Below, piece by piece: positions 1-11,975 of a stretch of 64,000 nt of DNA; the stretch's first letter is position 1; each line of letters begins with the position of its first letter. The DNA is taken from positions 96,560,809 through 96,624,808 of the forward strand of contig CM055816.1 of the NCBI GenBank assembly GCA_029582265.1. Reading direction: 5' to 3'. The position numbers were made by a program, and so were the translations under genes. The notes beneath the pieces were generated by a model. The model ran no database searches. It was not told the origin of the DNA and saw only the letters and a program-made list of their open reading frames with translations. Origin of the DNA: Zoroaster sp. YZ-2022. Lineage: Eukaryota > Echinodermata > Asteroidea > Forcipulatida > Zoroasteridae.

Positions 1-148
1 AATTTTCAGTAGGACTTTTTTTGTTTAAACAAATTAATGGAAAAAATAACGTTTAAAATGTCGAGTACATAATTTTAGATTTTAGGTATAGGTTTTATTT
101 AGGCCTAGGTTATTTTATCATTGAATTTTGATAAAATATTAATTAATT

Positions 149-757
149 GATTTTGTTTCAAAATAAGCTGATAAATATTTTATCCTTCATGAAAATGGGT
201 TAACCACCCCTAGGGAAATCCCTGGCCAATTTTTCTCCCACAATGCTAGGATTAATACCAGCCGGTTATTAAATTATCAAATTTGGATAAAACATTCATA
301 ATTGATTTTGTTTCAAAATTAATTCAAACATATTTTATTCTTTTTCGTTCAAATGGGTTGACCACCCTTAGGGAAACCCATGGCCATTTTTTTTAACACT
401 CTGATCAGTTGAATAACCATCCTTGGCTCTGATTTTAAATAGAATTTGTTGGGATTCCATGAAATGTACTCAAGTTTAATATTCTACTGTTGTCTACCCA
501 TATACCTATTTGTTTTATTTTGGGTAATATAAAACTATTGTAACCCTGGTCCCTGTAGAATAAACATTTTCCTAATAATTAATAGGAAACTAAATATTAA
601 TTTTCACTGTACCTGACTTACTAGTTTAGGACCAATATTAGGCCTACAGGTATCACTGACATATTTACGAATTGATTGGGTTTCTAAATCAATTCACAAC
701 ATATTTTATTCATTTTCAGTTGAAAGGGCTCACCACCCGTAGGGGAACCCCTGGCCA
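149..757. repeat. Three diverged copies of an AT-rich repeat
   Basis: Three related stretches (about 149-236, 302-396 and 670-757) each have a TTGATTTTGTTTC-like start, then TATTTTAT, then a hallmark block reading roughly GGGTTnACCACCC-TAGGGAAACCC-TGGCCA. They are separated by unrelated AT-rich sequence. This is a local dispersed or old tandem repeat of unknown family. Nothing coding is visible in 1-1000. Confidence 0.6.
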
Positions 758-1014
758 TTTTTGTATTTAAATTTTTTTTGGGTATAATTTATGGTTTCAT
801 TACCCACATGACAAAAATGCCACTTGACCTGATTCACTATTATTCAATTTATTTGTTTCCTTTTAGGAATCCACGAGATGTACTCCTTTTTCAAATCCCT
901 GAGCTGAACTACTACACCATTAGCAAAAATTGGTCCTTAACTCAGTTGATCTCTCTTAGTTTACATTTTATTGTCAATGTGATCAGTACATATTTTTCTT
1001 AAATCTTTCTCATA

Positions 1015-2303
1015 ATGGATGAAATTGGGGTAGTTTGTCTCCAATTGGGACTTTCGTTTCAAAATCTAATGAGTGACCAACCCTGCATCCTTCCAGCACC
1101 ACTTTCTAATGGAGCAGTCATACAAATCCTAAATCTCAAGAGGAGAGGCTATACGCAAAATGATATCTACACTTGGCTTTCAAAGATTTACAAAGATAAT
1201 GACCAGTGGACAAATTCAGCACAAAGCAGCCTGATTTCTGCATTGCACCGTGTTAGGTCTAAAGTCAAGAACCTCAAGAAAAACAAATTAACATTACAGT
1301 GTGATAATTTCTTGATGAGTGTATTTTGCTTGCCAACCACTGGAAGGAGATTTCAAAATACAAGTTGCAGTAATCGGGTACAGTGCCAAAGAAAGCAAGT
1401 AGAATGTAAAGAGTGCATTAATCTCAACTGCACAGTCAAGTCATTGTAAAAGGATTTGAATGAAGGATTGAAGGCTAAAGATGATGCTGTACTGAATGCA
1501 GATAAACTTAAAACCAAGATTGCAAAATTGAGAGAAATATGCAGCGACAAGCAATTGCTCGTAAGCAAATACAGTGTATTGAAGGGAAATCAAGAATCCT
1601 GCTGAAACAGCAATCATCAATGACGACAAAACATCTCCAGGCAAAGATTTATCGCCTTCAGACCAACCTAAAAAAAGTAAGAAATCAAAATGAGTAATCT
1701 GCTCTATAATCAAAGAAAAATATCCAGCAAGATGTCAAATCAGCAATCACATCAGTCATCCCCAATAACAAAAATATCCATGATAAACTTAATAATGAGC
1801 AGCTCATAAATGCAGATCTGAGGCTTAAAAATGATCTACTGGCGGAAAAACTGGCTGACCATCGAAAAAACAAAATTTCAACAATGAAAAATGGATCCAC
1901 GTACAATTCATCTGTCCGAGAATGTATTTACTTTTGTGCATCCCGCCAAGTTTCATCTCCAAATATTTCACCAGTGATTAGATACTCTGTTGAGAAATTT
2001 ACTAATAAAACTCTTTTGCCTCTTCCTGATATAAGCACATGCAACAGTATGATTCCTGAAATGAGGGAACTTTCAAAACTCCATTTGGGGGAAGAACTTC
2101 CACATGCCAGGAATACAGCAATTAAATATGATGGGACATCAAAAAAGCGACGTCATTTTGGAGAAGTTCAAATAGCTACGAGGACTAATTGTTTCACTGT
2201 GGGTATCAAGGAAATGTCATGTGGGGATGCAGATGCCTATGTAGAAGTAATTAATAATACATTGATCATGAGGAGGTCATATAATGACCTTCAAACCACC
2301 TAA
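1015..2303 (+). pseudogene. Decayed coiled-coil ORF of a multicopy invertebrate family
   Basis: Two open stretches on the same strand appear to be one intronless gene broken by stops and frameshifts. The first (1015-1449, 144 codons) has a helical segment (residues ~35-90) containing RRGYTQNDIYTWLSKIY and HRVRSKVKNLKKNK. After the stop at 1447-1449 the same frame stays readable to about 1600 as a Lys/Glu/Leu-rich coiled coil. Another frame picks up the coiled coil near 1720 and runs to the stop at 2301-2303. It contains YDGTSKKRRHFGEV, which resembles the D-E-T-S-K-x-G motif that follows the coiled coil in a family expanded in many invertebrate genomes. I know that family only by pattern and cannot name it. 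A transposon origin with an RNase H-like core beginning at that Asp is possible but unproven. The C-terminal part after about residue 280 is missing, so this is a truncated, dead copy. Confidence 0.45.
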
Positions 2304-2493
2304 TCTGACCTTTACTTGCTGTCCAAACAGGAAGTTCAAATTCAACACATTCTAACGCAAAATTTATATATCTTTTGAATATGAAATTGATATTGTTATT
2401 ATAAAAGATGATAAACCCTTGCACAATATAATATTTACATCATCGTTGATAATTTGATTGAACCAGAAGTTGACTCGAACACCGTGTGTTAGT

Positions 2494-2760
2494 TCAAACA
2501 AACACTTAAGCTCTAGTTAGGTGTTCGGGTACCCGGTACCCGAAACACCTATTGTTTTTGTTCGGTTTTTTTTTTTTTTTTTTTTTTTCTTCTCCTTCTT
2601 TTCCGGATAGACTGTCTACAAAAAATACATACTTGCAAACTTCACATGAACTTCAAACTTGGCATATACTTAGAACATAACACATAGATGAAACTAGAGT
2701 TGTAACGTCATGATTAGGTCATCAGATATCGATTTTCGATGGATCAAACTAATACCTAAA
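2494..2760. repeat. Dispersed repeat copy with a palindrome near its end
   Basis: The block opens with TTCAAACAAACACTTAAGCTCTAGTT, a motif shared with 6200-6226. It then has an imperfect palindrome at 2519-2551 (GGTGTTCGGGTACC against its complement, one extra A), a poly-T tract, and a segment resembling 6290-6370 (AACTTCAAACTTGGCAT, GTAACGTCATGATTAGGTCATCAG). It looks like a diverged copy of the element at 6183-6680. The family is not identified. Confidence 0.5.
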
Positions 2761-3656
2761 ACGTTTCACTTACGTTTCACCTCTGTTGGTGAATCTAAAT
2801 CAGCTCTGGTCGTGCTCATTATGTATGCATGTTTAAGGAATTGAACATTTACGCTTCGGAAATGCAATTGACTCGGCTATCGTGACCCCTGAAAAAATTG
2901 TGTTTCTGATCAATTCGTTTCGCATAATGTATTATGTGATTGACTAAAATCCTTTTTAGTTTTTTTATTTTTTATTTTTTTTTCTATGTCAGCATAATCT
3001 ATTTATTCTGAAAAAGGTCACTTTATTAATAGCTCTTTTCGAGGTCGTTGAATCGATTAACTGCCACATGTTTCAACAGTTGGGTTGCATGCAGACCTGC
3101 GGTAAAAACCTTCCACAAAAGCGAGTTTCACTATTTTCTGAATTTTTCCTATCACCAGTGGATGTTTCATCGTTGAAAACAGACATTATTATGCACATAA
3201 TTGGAGTGTAAGTCTGGGCAATGACAAATTTACGAGAATCTTTGATTTAAAATAAGCATTTTAACCGGCTTCAGACATGTCAGATGTGTTGTAACGCGTT
3301 GGATGCATACAGCATTGCATAGGTTGATGACAGTCAGTCAGTAATGTGTGTACGGTAGGCGCCAGTGAATGGTACTAGTACTTTAAACGTTGGTACTAAT
3401 TTAGCGGGTACGCGGTTTTATGTAAATAATGTATGCTTAAAATTATTACGTGGGTTAAACTAGTGGTAAATGGGTCTGTAAGTGTAACGTTAGGAGAGTG
3501 AAGCCTGAGCATGAGTACAATTGGTTGAATTTAAAAAAACATATGCTACTAACGTTAGATGTGTTATCAATAGGATGTACTCAGTGTAATAATATCTAAT
3601 GAATGTTAGCTCTGTGAAATTAAATAATTGATTAATTTAAACAAACAAATAAATAG

Positions 3657-4294
3657 TCTGAACAGTGAACAACAATATTTAATGGCTGAAAACATTAAAA
3701 CATTAGTACAGCTGGACATGTCTACCAATGTCATGCATGTATTAATCACATTGCAGGTACTTTGTAAATTATGTATGTCGCAATATTCTCAGACAAGTCA
3801 GAGTTTATTAGCAAAGGTACATTTTAAATAATTTTGGTTGACACTAATAATATTTACAACAACAATCATGACATTTAGGGAAAACTTGTAGCTTTGCATG
3901 GTGAAGAAGATAAGTAAGACTAGTGCAGTGACACCATGTGGAATACGCTAGTGAGTAGTAATTAGTTCTGAAAAGAGGTTACAACTTGACATTTTGATCA
4001 GTATGCTCTGATCTTCCTCAGGATTTACTACTCAATAGAGAATTTCACATGGTGTCACCGTAATTAGTCTTGCTTAATCATGAAATTTAACAAGTATCAT
4101 TTATGATACTTTTCAGAATTGTGATCACATGAAATCATGAAATGGTTTTGAATACAACAAAATAAAACATGCTTATTTTGAGTTTAATTTTCTTTTCACA
4201 GCTAATCTTCCTAGATGGAACTCCCTCAATTCTGGTGTGGCGATGGTTTGATCACTGTATGGGAACTTTGCAAACAGTAGGATTAGCTGCAAAG
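3657..4294 (+). other. Two candidate exons of an unrecognised host gene
   Basis: Two open segments have plausible splice signals in the same phase. The first (about 3657-3816) ends GCAAAG|GTAC and encodes a helical, Leu/Met-rich peptide including MAENIKTLVQLDMSTN and SQTSQSLLAK. The second (4202-4294, 93 bp, 31 codons) follows a pyrimidine tract and CACAG, ends CAAAG|GTAATA, and reads LIFLDGTPSILVWRWF and onward without a stop. Joined, they give one continuous frame. The composition resembles a helical-repeat (ARM/HEAT-like) protein, but I recognise no family. A Penelope-like fragment (3880-4083) lies in the intervening intron. A third short exon at about 4811-4832 is possible. No start, stop or upstream exon was found, so this could be chance. 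Confidence 0.3.
3880..4083. mobile_element. Inverted-repeat copy of the Penelope-like insert found in the 1.88-kb satellite
   Basis: Bases 3880-4022 are the reverse complement of the 158-bp insert at 48393-48550, including its stem (GATCAGTATGCTCTGATC). From about 4023 the sequence turns and repeats the tail forward (ACTACTCAAT, CACATGGTGTCACCG, AATTAGTCTTGCTTA). The result is a head-to-head arrangement with long inverted arms. Partial, inverted copies are common for Penelope-like elements, but the assignment rests on the motif alone. Confidence 0.5.
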
Positions 4295-4387
4295 GTAATA
4301 GTTATGTCATATTAGGAAACAGTCCGGCAATGGGTTAGAAATGAACAGACCTTACAGATACTTTTATTGTTTTAAGTAGCAAACTCT

Positions 4388-4727
4388 TTGTGTATGTGTA
4401 AAACCGTACCATGAAATTGCTGTAAAGGAAGTTACAACAACGGTAAATCTAAAACCTATAAATCAATCATCCTGAGAAAATGATTTAGTTTTCATGTAAC
4501 TAGAGAAAGAGGAATCGTTGTCAAAAACGGAAAAACATGTAACAGTTTTGTTTATATTTTTACAAGGATGTGTTAACTACCATATAAAATACCAATGTTG
4601 TACATTCCCTTTATTTTTTATATTGCATTTTAGATACATGGACCCCAAAATGTAAGTAAATAAGAGCCCTGAACTATTTGACCGATGAAAGATTTTCTAG
4701 AGATTTGATGTAACAATGAAAAACCAC
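4388..4727 (+). repeat. Local duplication, copy 1 (with internal insertion)
   Basis: Bases 4388-4470 (TGTAAAACCGTACCATGAAATTG and onward) and 4633-4727 (GGACCCCAAAATGTAAGTAAATA and onward) match 5790-5955, where the two blocks are directly adjacent. About 160 bp between them here is absent from the second copy. It is either an insertion here or a deletion there. Confidence 0.65.
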
Positions 4728-5789
4728 AAATAATACACGAGGTGCATCCCATGTGTATGTATACATACATGTACATATGTGTAAACAATGTTTTTTCTTA
4801 TTTTGACAGATCTTTATGCATGCCCTTATTCCTGGTATTGTGGTGGTGTGATGGCACTGCATGATGTAACAACTTTTGCAGAGGATCTTTCATTCCGTGA
4901 ACTTCACGTCCTGCCATGTTGAATTCAGTATGTACCAGCTTGCCACCTTATGGCACCTCCAGTAGACCAATTTCTACTTTATACATACATGTAAATGTAG
5001 CTTTGGGCCAATGTTGATTCCAGAGAAACTTCAGTAAATTCAGTAAATCAGGAGTACAATGTCTGTGTCAAAACAGCATGGAGTCAAGGAGTTGAACAAT
5101 TGTAATATCTTGAGTGTAGGAAAAACTGAACAATATCCGTACTATTGCGCGGGATTTCTGTAAAAAGAGGATGTGGATGATAAATCTGATGTCGCGTACA
5201 TCTGCAAACATTTGAACTAAACCTGTCCTAAATCAGTGCACTATGACATTCAAGTTAATCGTCCTTTTGGAGCTAAACACCGTTCATCAGTACATCATTG
5301 TTATGATTCAAAATATTCTTGAAAATATTTTTCTGTGTACTCACCTAGGCCCAATATCAGTGCTGCTTAATTTATAGTTATACCCATGAACTTGTTTTGT
5401 GTGGGTTGGGTGAAACAACTTTTGTGGTATCAAAAACGTAAGCACTTAATGTGATTAAACTTGCATAGCCAGGTTAATTTATGATGTATTATTTGAAAAT
5501 AAAGGGTTTTTATGCATTGGTCAGTACCTGAAAGTTATGTTCCCATAAAGACTGCAGACTAGACTGACGTAAACAAAGACAGATATGACATGTGAATATA
5601 AAGATTGTACCAAACATTTCAAAATTAACATGTGACAATATTGCCAGAGAAATTATTATAAGGCTGTGATTCCTTTTTAACAATTACTGTTTTTATGACA
5701 GTCAAAACAAAACAACTGAAAAGCTAGGAAAAGAAAATTGAAATAAATGTAAGAAGATGCATGAACCAAAGTACTCATGACTTATTTAT
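4728..5789. other. No gene recognised
   Basis: The sequence is AT-rich with short open frames only. Acceptor-like TTTTGACAG at about 4802-4810 and TTTTGCAG at about 4874-4881 precede short open stretches, but no coherent exon chain could be followed. No RNA gene or ordered repeat was seen. Confidence 0.5.
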
Positions 5790-5955
5790 TGTATGTGTAA
5801 AACTGTACCATGAAATTGCTGTAAAGGGAAGTTACAACAATGGTCAATCTAAAAACCTATAAATCAATCATGGACCCCAAAGTGTAAGTAAATAGGCCCT
5901 GCTACTTGACCAATGAAAGATTTTCTAGATATTTCATGGAACAATGAAGAACTGT
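5790..5955 (+). repeat. Local duplication, copy 2
   Basis: This is the compact partner of 4388-4727. It has the same two blocks, joined at ATCAATCATGGACCCC, with scattered substitutions suggesting a duplication of some age. The bases from here to 6180 hold nothing recognisable. Confidence 0.65.
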
Positions 5956-6182
5956 TCATTAACGTGAATGTATTTAAGCACCCATACAACTCTTTGATTA
6001 TTTCAATGTCTAACAATTTATGTACAAAAATCATGTGTACAACCTTGAAAATGTAAAAATCAATGTAGAATTTGTTTTCAAATTTTATGAATTATTTTTT
6101 AATTATTTGCAGTATAGGTGAAAACAAAGACAGTTTATAAGCATGTCACAATAAGGAGATGCTTGATTACCTTTACTCCTCC

Positions 6183-6680
6183 CGAACACCTAGTGTTTGT
6201 TCAAACAAACACTTAAGCTCTAGTTTTACTTATTTTTCTCAGTGGCGCTTGTCCGGCAACAAAGGCATCCTTGCTGAGCATTTACATCCTTCAAACTTAA
6301 CACATGAACAAAACATATCAAGCTGACGAACCCGTTTGCTGTGACGTCATGATTACGTCATCAGGTGTCGAATTACGCTAAATCAAATTTTAATATTTCA
6401 AACGATTATATCTCATGAACCACAAAAGATATTTTCACAGTCTTTGCATCATCTGAAAGATCTTGAATTATGTGATTTTTCGTTTTCAGACGTGACCCCA
6501 GTCTGACCATTCCTTCCGGTGGAAACCAGAAGTTGAAAATTTCAAAAAATCATATCTCATGAACCATAGAAGATATTTTCAGAATCTTTTTACCATCTTA
6601 AAGATCTTGAACTATGTCACATTTCGTTTTCAGACGTGACCCCAATCTGACCTTTCCTTCCGGTCGAAACCGGAAGGTTA
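6183..6680. repeat. Dispersed repeat with an internal ~143-bp tandem duplication
   Basis: The left part (6183-6396) shares the AACACTTAAGCTCTAGTT and GACGTCATGATTACGTCATCAG motifs with 2494-2760. Two tandem copies of about 143 bp follow, at about 6397 and 6538. Each runs from TATATCTCATGAACCA-like sequence through AAAGATCTTGAA to CAGACGTGACCCCA and a CCTTCCGGT-GAAACC end. It is probably a non-autonomous transposon or satellite-like element; no terminal repeats were confirmed. Confidence 0.5.
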
Positions 6681-7084
6681 CGTGAAACAATATGCTGAAT
6701 TACTATTCCCTGTATGTACGAATACCCCATATCGCGCGTGCACAGAAGTTGCTGGCAATGAGATTGCTCGGAGATTGCCCTGTGTGGCATTTCACGCAAT
6801 CCAGTGGCAATGAGTAGACTGGCTTTCTACTTTGAGGCAATCTGTCGAGGCAATCTCCAATCACATTGCGTATCAGTGATCACATGACATTTTATCACTA
6901 GCAAAACGTTTTCGGCGGCGGCCATTTAATTCTCGGATACATGAAAACATACTGAGGAATTTTGCCGTTCTTTTTAACTCCAAAGCAAAATACAAGAAAA
7001 TAAAATGGTTTACCGAGAAAGAGGAAAATATAATTGCATTATTAACCCTCCGAGCCGCAATACACCACAAGGGCCACAAGCGGA

Positions 7085-7792
7085 ATAAGGGGAGACTCCG
7101 GAAGGCACTTTTAATTACGCGTAATTACACTACGCGATCCGTTTTCTAACGAACTAATACACTACCCAATCCTTACCCAATCCTTTCCTAACCCTTCACT
7201 GACAGTCTAAATTTATGAATGGAGGTCTCCTAGACACTCCTACATTAGGATGATTGATAGTTAGGGTTGTGAAGGTCAGCCAGCTGACCTTTCTTGGCAG
7301 CGAGTAGATTTGTACATGAGTGAACGGTGCTTAGATTTGTACACGCGTGAACGGGCTTAGATTTGTACACAAAACACATTGTGCACAAACGAATAGAGCA
7401 GATTTCCACGGTCGGGGGTGACCTTTGCTGAGCTCGATGTTAAAGGTTACTATAGTATGTCAATCTAGAAGGTTCCATTGAGGATATCATGTAGTTTCAC
7501 CGTAATTGGCCCAACGGTGTTTGGAGTAATTAAACAAAAGGTCAAAAGTGCCTTCCGGAATCACCTATTCGCTGCTCGCAGGAGCTCTGGCTGGTTGCCC
7601 AGATTTCCCACGGTCGGGGGTGACCTTTGCTGAGCTCGATGTTAAAGGTTACTATAGTATGTCAATCTAGAAGGTTCCATTGAGGATATCATGTAGTTTC
7701 AGCGTAATTGGCCCAACGGTGTTTGAGTAATTAAACAAAAGGTCAAAAAGTGCCTTCCGGAATCACCTATTCCCTGCTCGCAGGGTTAAGAG
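7085..7792. mobile_element. MITE-like element with imperfect terminal inverted repeats
   Basis: The left end reads GGAGACTCCGGAAGGCACTTTT and the right end AAAAAGTGCCTTCCGGAATCACC, an imperfect inverted pair of about 22 bp. Similarity may extend outward (GGAATAAG on the left, CCTATTCC on the right). Inside, a block of about 190 bp is present twice in tandem (7401-7580 and 7602-7785), so the right end occurs twice, and a TTAGATTTGTACAC motif repeats at 7309-7375. There is no coding capacity, so it must be non-autonomous. The superfamily is unassigned because a target duplication is not clear. Confidence 0.5.
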
Positions 7793-8799
7793 GTAAGTAG
7801 ACATTATTTAGAGGTTTATTGGCCTAGAATGTGCGTTTGTAATGTAGGCCTATCGTAGACATAATTATTGCATGCACAATCCAATGGAGGTTCGTGACGG
7901 ACGAAACTGTTGTACTGCATCTATTTCGTGAAAACTATATTGAGTCTACTCTTTCCCTGTTTTTGCAGTGTACCTACATGATTTTAAGTTTGCATTTTAA
8001 CTAAGGATAATGACTGAGCATGGATAGATGCTATATTGTCCAGAAAAAAGTTTTAAAACTGTGCCATGCAGTCAAAGTCAAAAGAGCATCCGTTGCAAAA
8101 TGCTTCATTGTGTAACTCGCCTACATGTACATGTACAGTACATGTATGCAAATCCATGTAAATATATACATGTTCGTGTGTTGTCCCTTCTGCAAATCTG
8201 CATGTTCTTCGTGTCAGCGAAATATATCCCTAACTCAACCTAAAGAGATGCTTTTACTTGATTAGTCTGCTAGTAGCCAAAACATTGTCATAGGGGCATC
8301 CTGTTTTTTCTGAGCTAGGTTAACCTCAATCTGCCAACATTTATTGTTTTGTTATTAAGCACAAAAAGTCTGTCCCTCCTTAGGTATGTTTTAAAGAAAG
8401 GTCAGGTCTTATAACATAAAAAAAAAGATGAAGAGCCTGCATAAAAAAGAAAACTAGTAAATGAAGAAAAAGCTGCAGAGGGATGAGTTAATATGAGTTT
8501 TAATTGGAAAATAAACATGCAGGTGTGTTGGTGGACAACATGTGTACACCAAAATTCAGAATGGAAAATGCAAATGGGGTGGAGGTGATGAAGGTTGTTT
8601 TTGCAATTATAGAGGCATTCTCTTACTGGAGGTAATACATGTTGGCCTTTCCCATATCAGAATTTATTTTTCACAGAATCATTTGAACATTTCTTTATAT
8701 TTTGTATTTTAGCTCTCCAGTATGCTGAGTAATTGGAACTAGATGCAATGGCTACCATCAGTGAGAATCAGTTCAACAGCCTAGAAAGCATCTAAAACT
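7793..8799. other. No gene recognised
   Basis: This is non-coding sequence with TACATGTA-rich stretches around 8120-8170 and short open frames only. No splice-consistent exon, RNA gene or repeat boundary was seen. Confidence 0.5.
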
Positions 8800-9790
8800 A
8801 TAGAGGGCGATACACACATTTAGTGATGGCACGAGACTCAATATTAATGGTGGATCATACACAACAGAAAATAACTACATATATAGAGGGCGCTATGCAC
8901 ATTTAGTGGTTGGCACATTGTACCTCAGACACAGAGTTAGGGGGTGGGGGCTTCCGTAATTTCCAAAGTTTAAGACCGACTTTCATGAAATTTGGCACAA
9001 ATGTTCATTTTACTGTGTTGTACGTGATGACATACAAAAAGTTTTTCAGAAATAGTAAATTGGGGTGTTTGGACTGTTTTTTCCCCATTTTTGGTAAAAT
9101 CGTATTTTCTCCATAATTTCCATATTTTTCGTCCAAATGTTATGAAACTTGTCAAACTTGTTTATTTTGACCCTGATTAATAAAATCACAACCTATTTTC
9201 ATACCAAACTTGTTGCCGATTGACGGCGCTATAACCATTAATTTTTCTCATTTTTAAAAAAAAATCACATTTGATTTTATTTACTAAAAATCAATATGGC
9301 CGCCACCTTTGAGGGCCAAGGGTTCAATGATGAAGGCTTGAATCACATTTCAAATTTTTTGGCGTGAAAAGTAACAAAATAAGCATGTTAAAAATATTCA
9401 ATTGTTTAAAATGTGATATAATTTAACCCTCTAATTACAAGCTGAAAACACAAAAATCCAAGAAAGCCGCCGGATGCGCCAGCCATTTTGAATTCCCACA
9501 ATGCCTTTAAAGTACCACGTGATTCCGCATAACTCTCGCTTTTCTGGGGAAAAATAAAAACAAGTCGAAATGTTGTTCAAAAAACTAAACAAATTCACTA
9601 AAAAACGTAAAATCAAGTTCAAACAAAACAGGTGCCATGGCAACAGCGAAAACCTAATAACAACGGTTTTTTTCAAAATGACCCTACACCGATTTTGAGA
9701 AAAGTCAGAAAATGTCGTGGTGATGGGATGTAGCGTTAAAAGTTACGAGCAAAGGAAGTATGGTGGGGGGCACATTGTGCACAACCGGTC
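8800..9790. repeat. Two ~84-bp repeat copies followed by an unclassified interspersed repeat
   Basis: TATAGAGGGCG followed by CACATTTAGTG and GGCAC occurs at about 8800 and 8884, a direct repeat spaced 84 bp. The sequence from 8940 to 9790 has the look of an old interspersed element (GAAATTTGGCACAAATGTTC, CAAACTTGTTGCCGATTGACGGCGCTATAACC-like text), but no ends or coding frame were defined. Short open frames here appear accidental. Confidence 0.4.
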
Positions 9791-9936
9791 TGACAAGGGT
9801 TAATACAACACTATGCTAGTATTTTGACCTTGTTTTCCTTACGAGGTCAAGATAAAATAATATCAAAACAACTTTCTCTGTAGCTATCTTCAGAGGTGTA
9901 TTAGGCTTGCAATTGCAGTACCAAGCTTTTACCGAA

Positions 9937-10122
9937 GGGGCACCGTGGTCAATTGGTTGAACTGCAATGTGAGGACTTGCAATCACAAGGTTGTGGTTCC
10001 GATCCCAGGCACCGGTTGATTTTCTAATGCCTAGAATAAGTATTGTAGCCTAGTTATTATGAACTTTCCTGCCAATCTGGTTTTCCCTCGACGGGACGTT
10101 TTTCCTGAAAAAAAAAAAAAAT
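9937..10122 (+). mobile_element. tRNA-derived SINE with poly-A tail
   Basis: The head is tRNA-like: GGGGCACCGTGGTCAATTGG contains an A-box-like TGGTCAATTGG, and about 50 bp on is GGTTCCGATCCC, a good B box. A tRNA-unrelated body and a 15-A tail at 10108-10122 follow. The order promoter, body, A-tail is the standard SINE layout. This family differs from the two other tRNA-derived families in the window. Confidence 0.7.
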
Positions 10123-11791
10123 TTAAAAATATATACTAAAAATAAATAAACGGATCAGACACAAGGGGCGCTATAACATGAGGCGCACCAATTTCACAAA
10201 CCAGAGGTCGTGACCCCCAGGATGTGTGGTCACGTGTGAAGAAAAAACATGCTTGTGTGTTGCATGCAAGTTGCATCCGTGCGTGATCTACATCGTACAA
10301 GATTAACGGAGTTTTCCTCGCTGTTAGCTGGAGTTTTCGTGGCAAATACTAGCTGCTTTTGGTGACAATTTTGGTGCATTTAGTGTTGAGAATGGAAGAG
10401 AAGGAACAAACGGCAGTGCAGCTTCGAGGATGAGTATAAATCAGAGTTTTCCTGCATCACTCGTTCAAGAAAGGGCGACAAATATGCCTTCTGCAAAGTT
10501 TGCCGAAACGATTTCACCATATGGCATGGAGGTAAGGTGATATAAACGCTCATATCAAAACCCCAAACATGAAAAGGAATGAAAGAGCTGAAGAATCAAG
10601 TAGTAAGTCACACAGAATCACTGACTTTTACCTAATGAAGACACTTCAGTGATAAATAGAGGTACTTTGGGATTTTTGGTGGAACATAGTGTACCTGTTG
10701 CTGTGTCTGATCATTGTGGGCCCTGTTTAGAAAAAATGTTTCCGGATTCATCCATTGTAAAGCAGTACGCATGTGCCGTACCAAAACAACAAATATTGTT
10801 GGCTGCTTTGCTGATAATGATTCTGAGGTGCTTGCAGCTAAGATGAAACATCAACCATTAGCATCGCCACCGACGGCAGCACAGATATGGATAGTGATAA
10901 ATTGTATCCAGGGTGAAAACATTTGATGACACATTAGGGAGGTGACATGAAATTCTCTCTATGAAAGAGTGTACAGAGGGTCGACTGGTGTGAACATTTT
11001 CCAAATCATGATGATGTTCTCAATTCTTTGGAAAATTCCATGGTCAAACTGTGTTAGTTTGGCACGAAACAATGCCTCCGTCATGCTTGGTAAACAAAGG
11101 GTAACTACACTAATCAAACAGAAAATCCAAACATATACATTGTGGCTGTGCATGCCATCTCATGCGCCTTGCTGACCAAAAGGGGAGCAAATGTTTGGAC
11201 TACCGGTTAGACGAGTCTTCTTGTGGATATTTTTACTACATCGACGAAACCAGCTCGTCATCAAAAATTATCAACCTTCAACAACAGTATGGTGTAAGTA
11301 CGGAAGATTTTAAAACATGTATCTACAAGGTAATACAATTTGAGTCCTGAATCTTTACATGTAAATAGATATGTTCAAGCTTTACTGTTCAGTTTGATTA
11401 TTTAGTGATTTTTGTTACCATACATGTACTTTGTTCCCACTGACACTACCGATGGTTCCCTCCTGAGGCCATCGGATGGCGAACTCTGTCAATGTTTTTC
11501 GGGGAATAATGTATTTTAAAAAGCTCTGCCTTGCCGTGCAGTCCACAATTCCATAGAGGATTCAGTTTTAAGAGTTATGAGCTATCATAACTATATAATG
11601 AAACAACTTCAACAGAGCAGTTGGTTGCTCATTCTAATGTAACTTATCTTTGGGTTTGCATTTCTCTTGCCAGGTGGCTGTCTTTGGGGAAAGCTGTAAA
11701 CACTCTTAGAATACTGGGAACCCCTATTGGAGTTTTCAAAGGTGAAAATGACGTTCAACAGAAGAAGAATACCAGTGGTGGAAAGAAAGAA

Positions 11792-11975
11792 CGGTTGCTC
11801 CCTCCTTGGCAACACTACCATCCCTGAAAAGAAGAGCAAGGTTGCTTCCTCCAGCAGCATCAGCACTACCATCCCTGAAAAGAAAACAGGTTGCTTCCTC
11901 CAGCAGCATCCTACCATCCCTGAAGAAGAGCAAGTTTGCTTCCTCCAGCATCAGCACCACCATCCCTGAAAAGAG
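11792..11975 (+). repeat. Minisatellite inside the hAT pseudogene
   Basis: About four imperfect copies of a 40-55-bp unit contain CCATCCCTGAAAAG and GGTTGCTTCCTCCAGCAGCATC. In one frame they give Ser/Lys-rich peptides (KSKFASSSIS-like). They probably expanded from a short low-complexity linker in the transposase. They are open in several frames on both strands and so create false ORFs. Confidence 0.7.
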
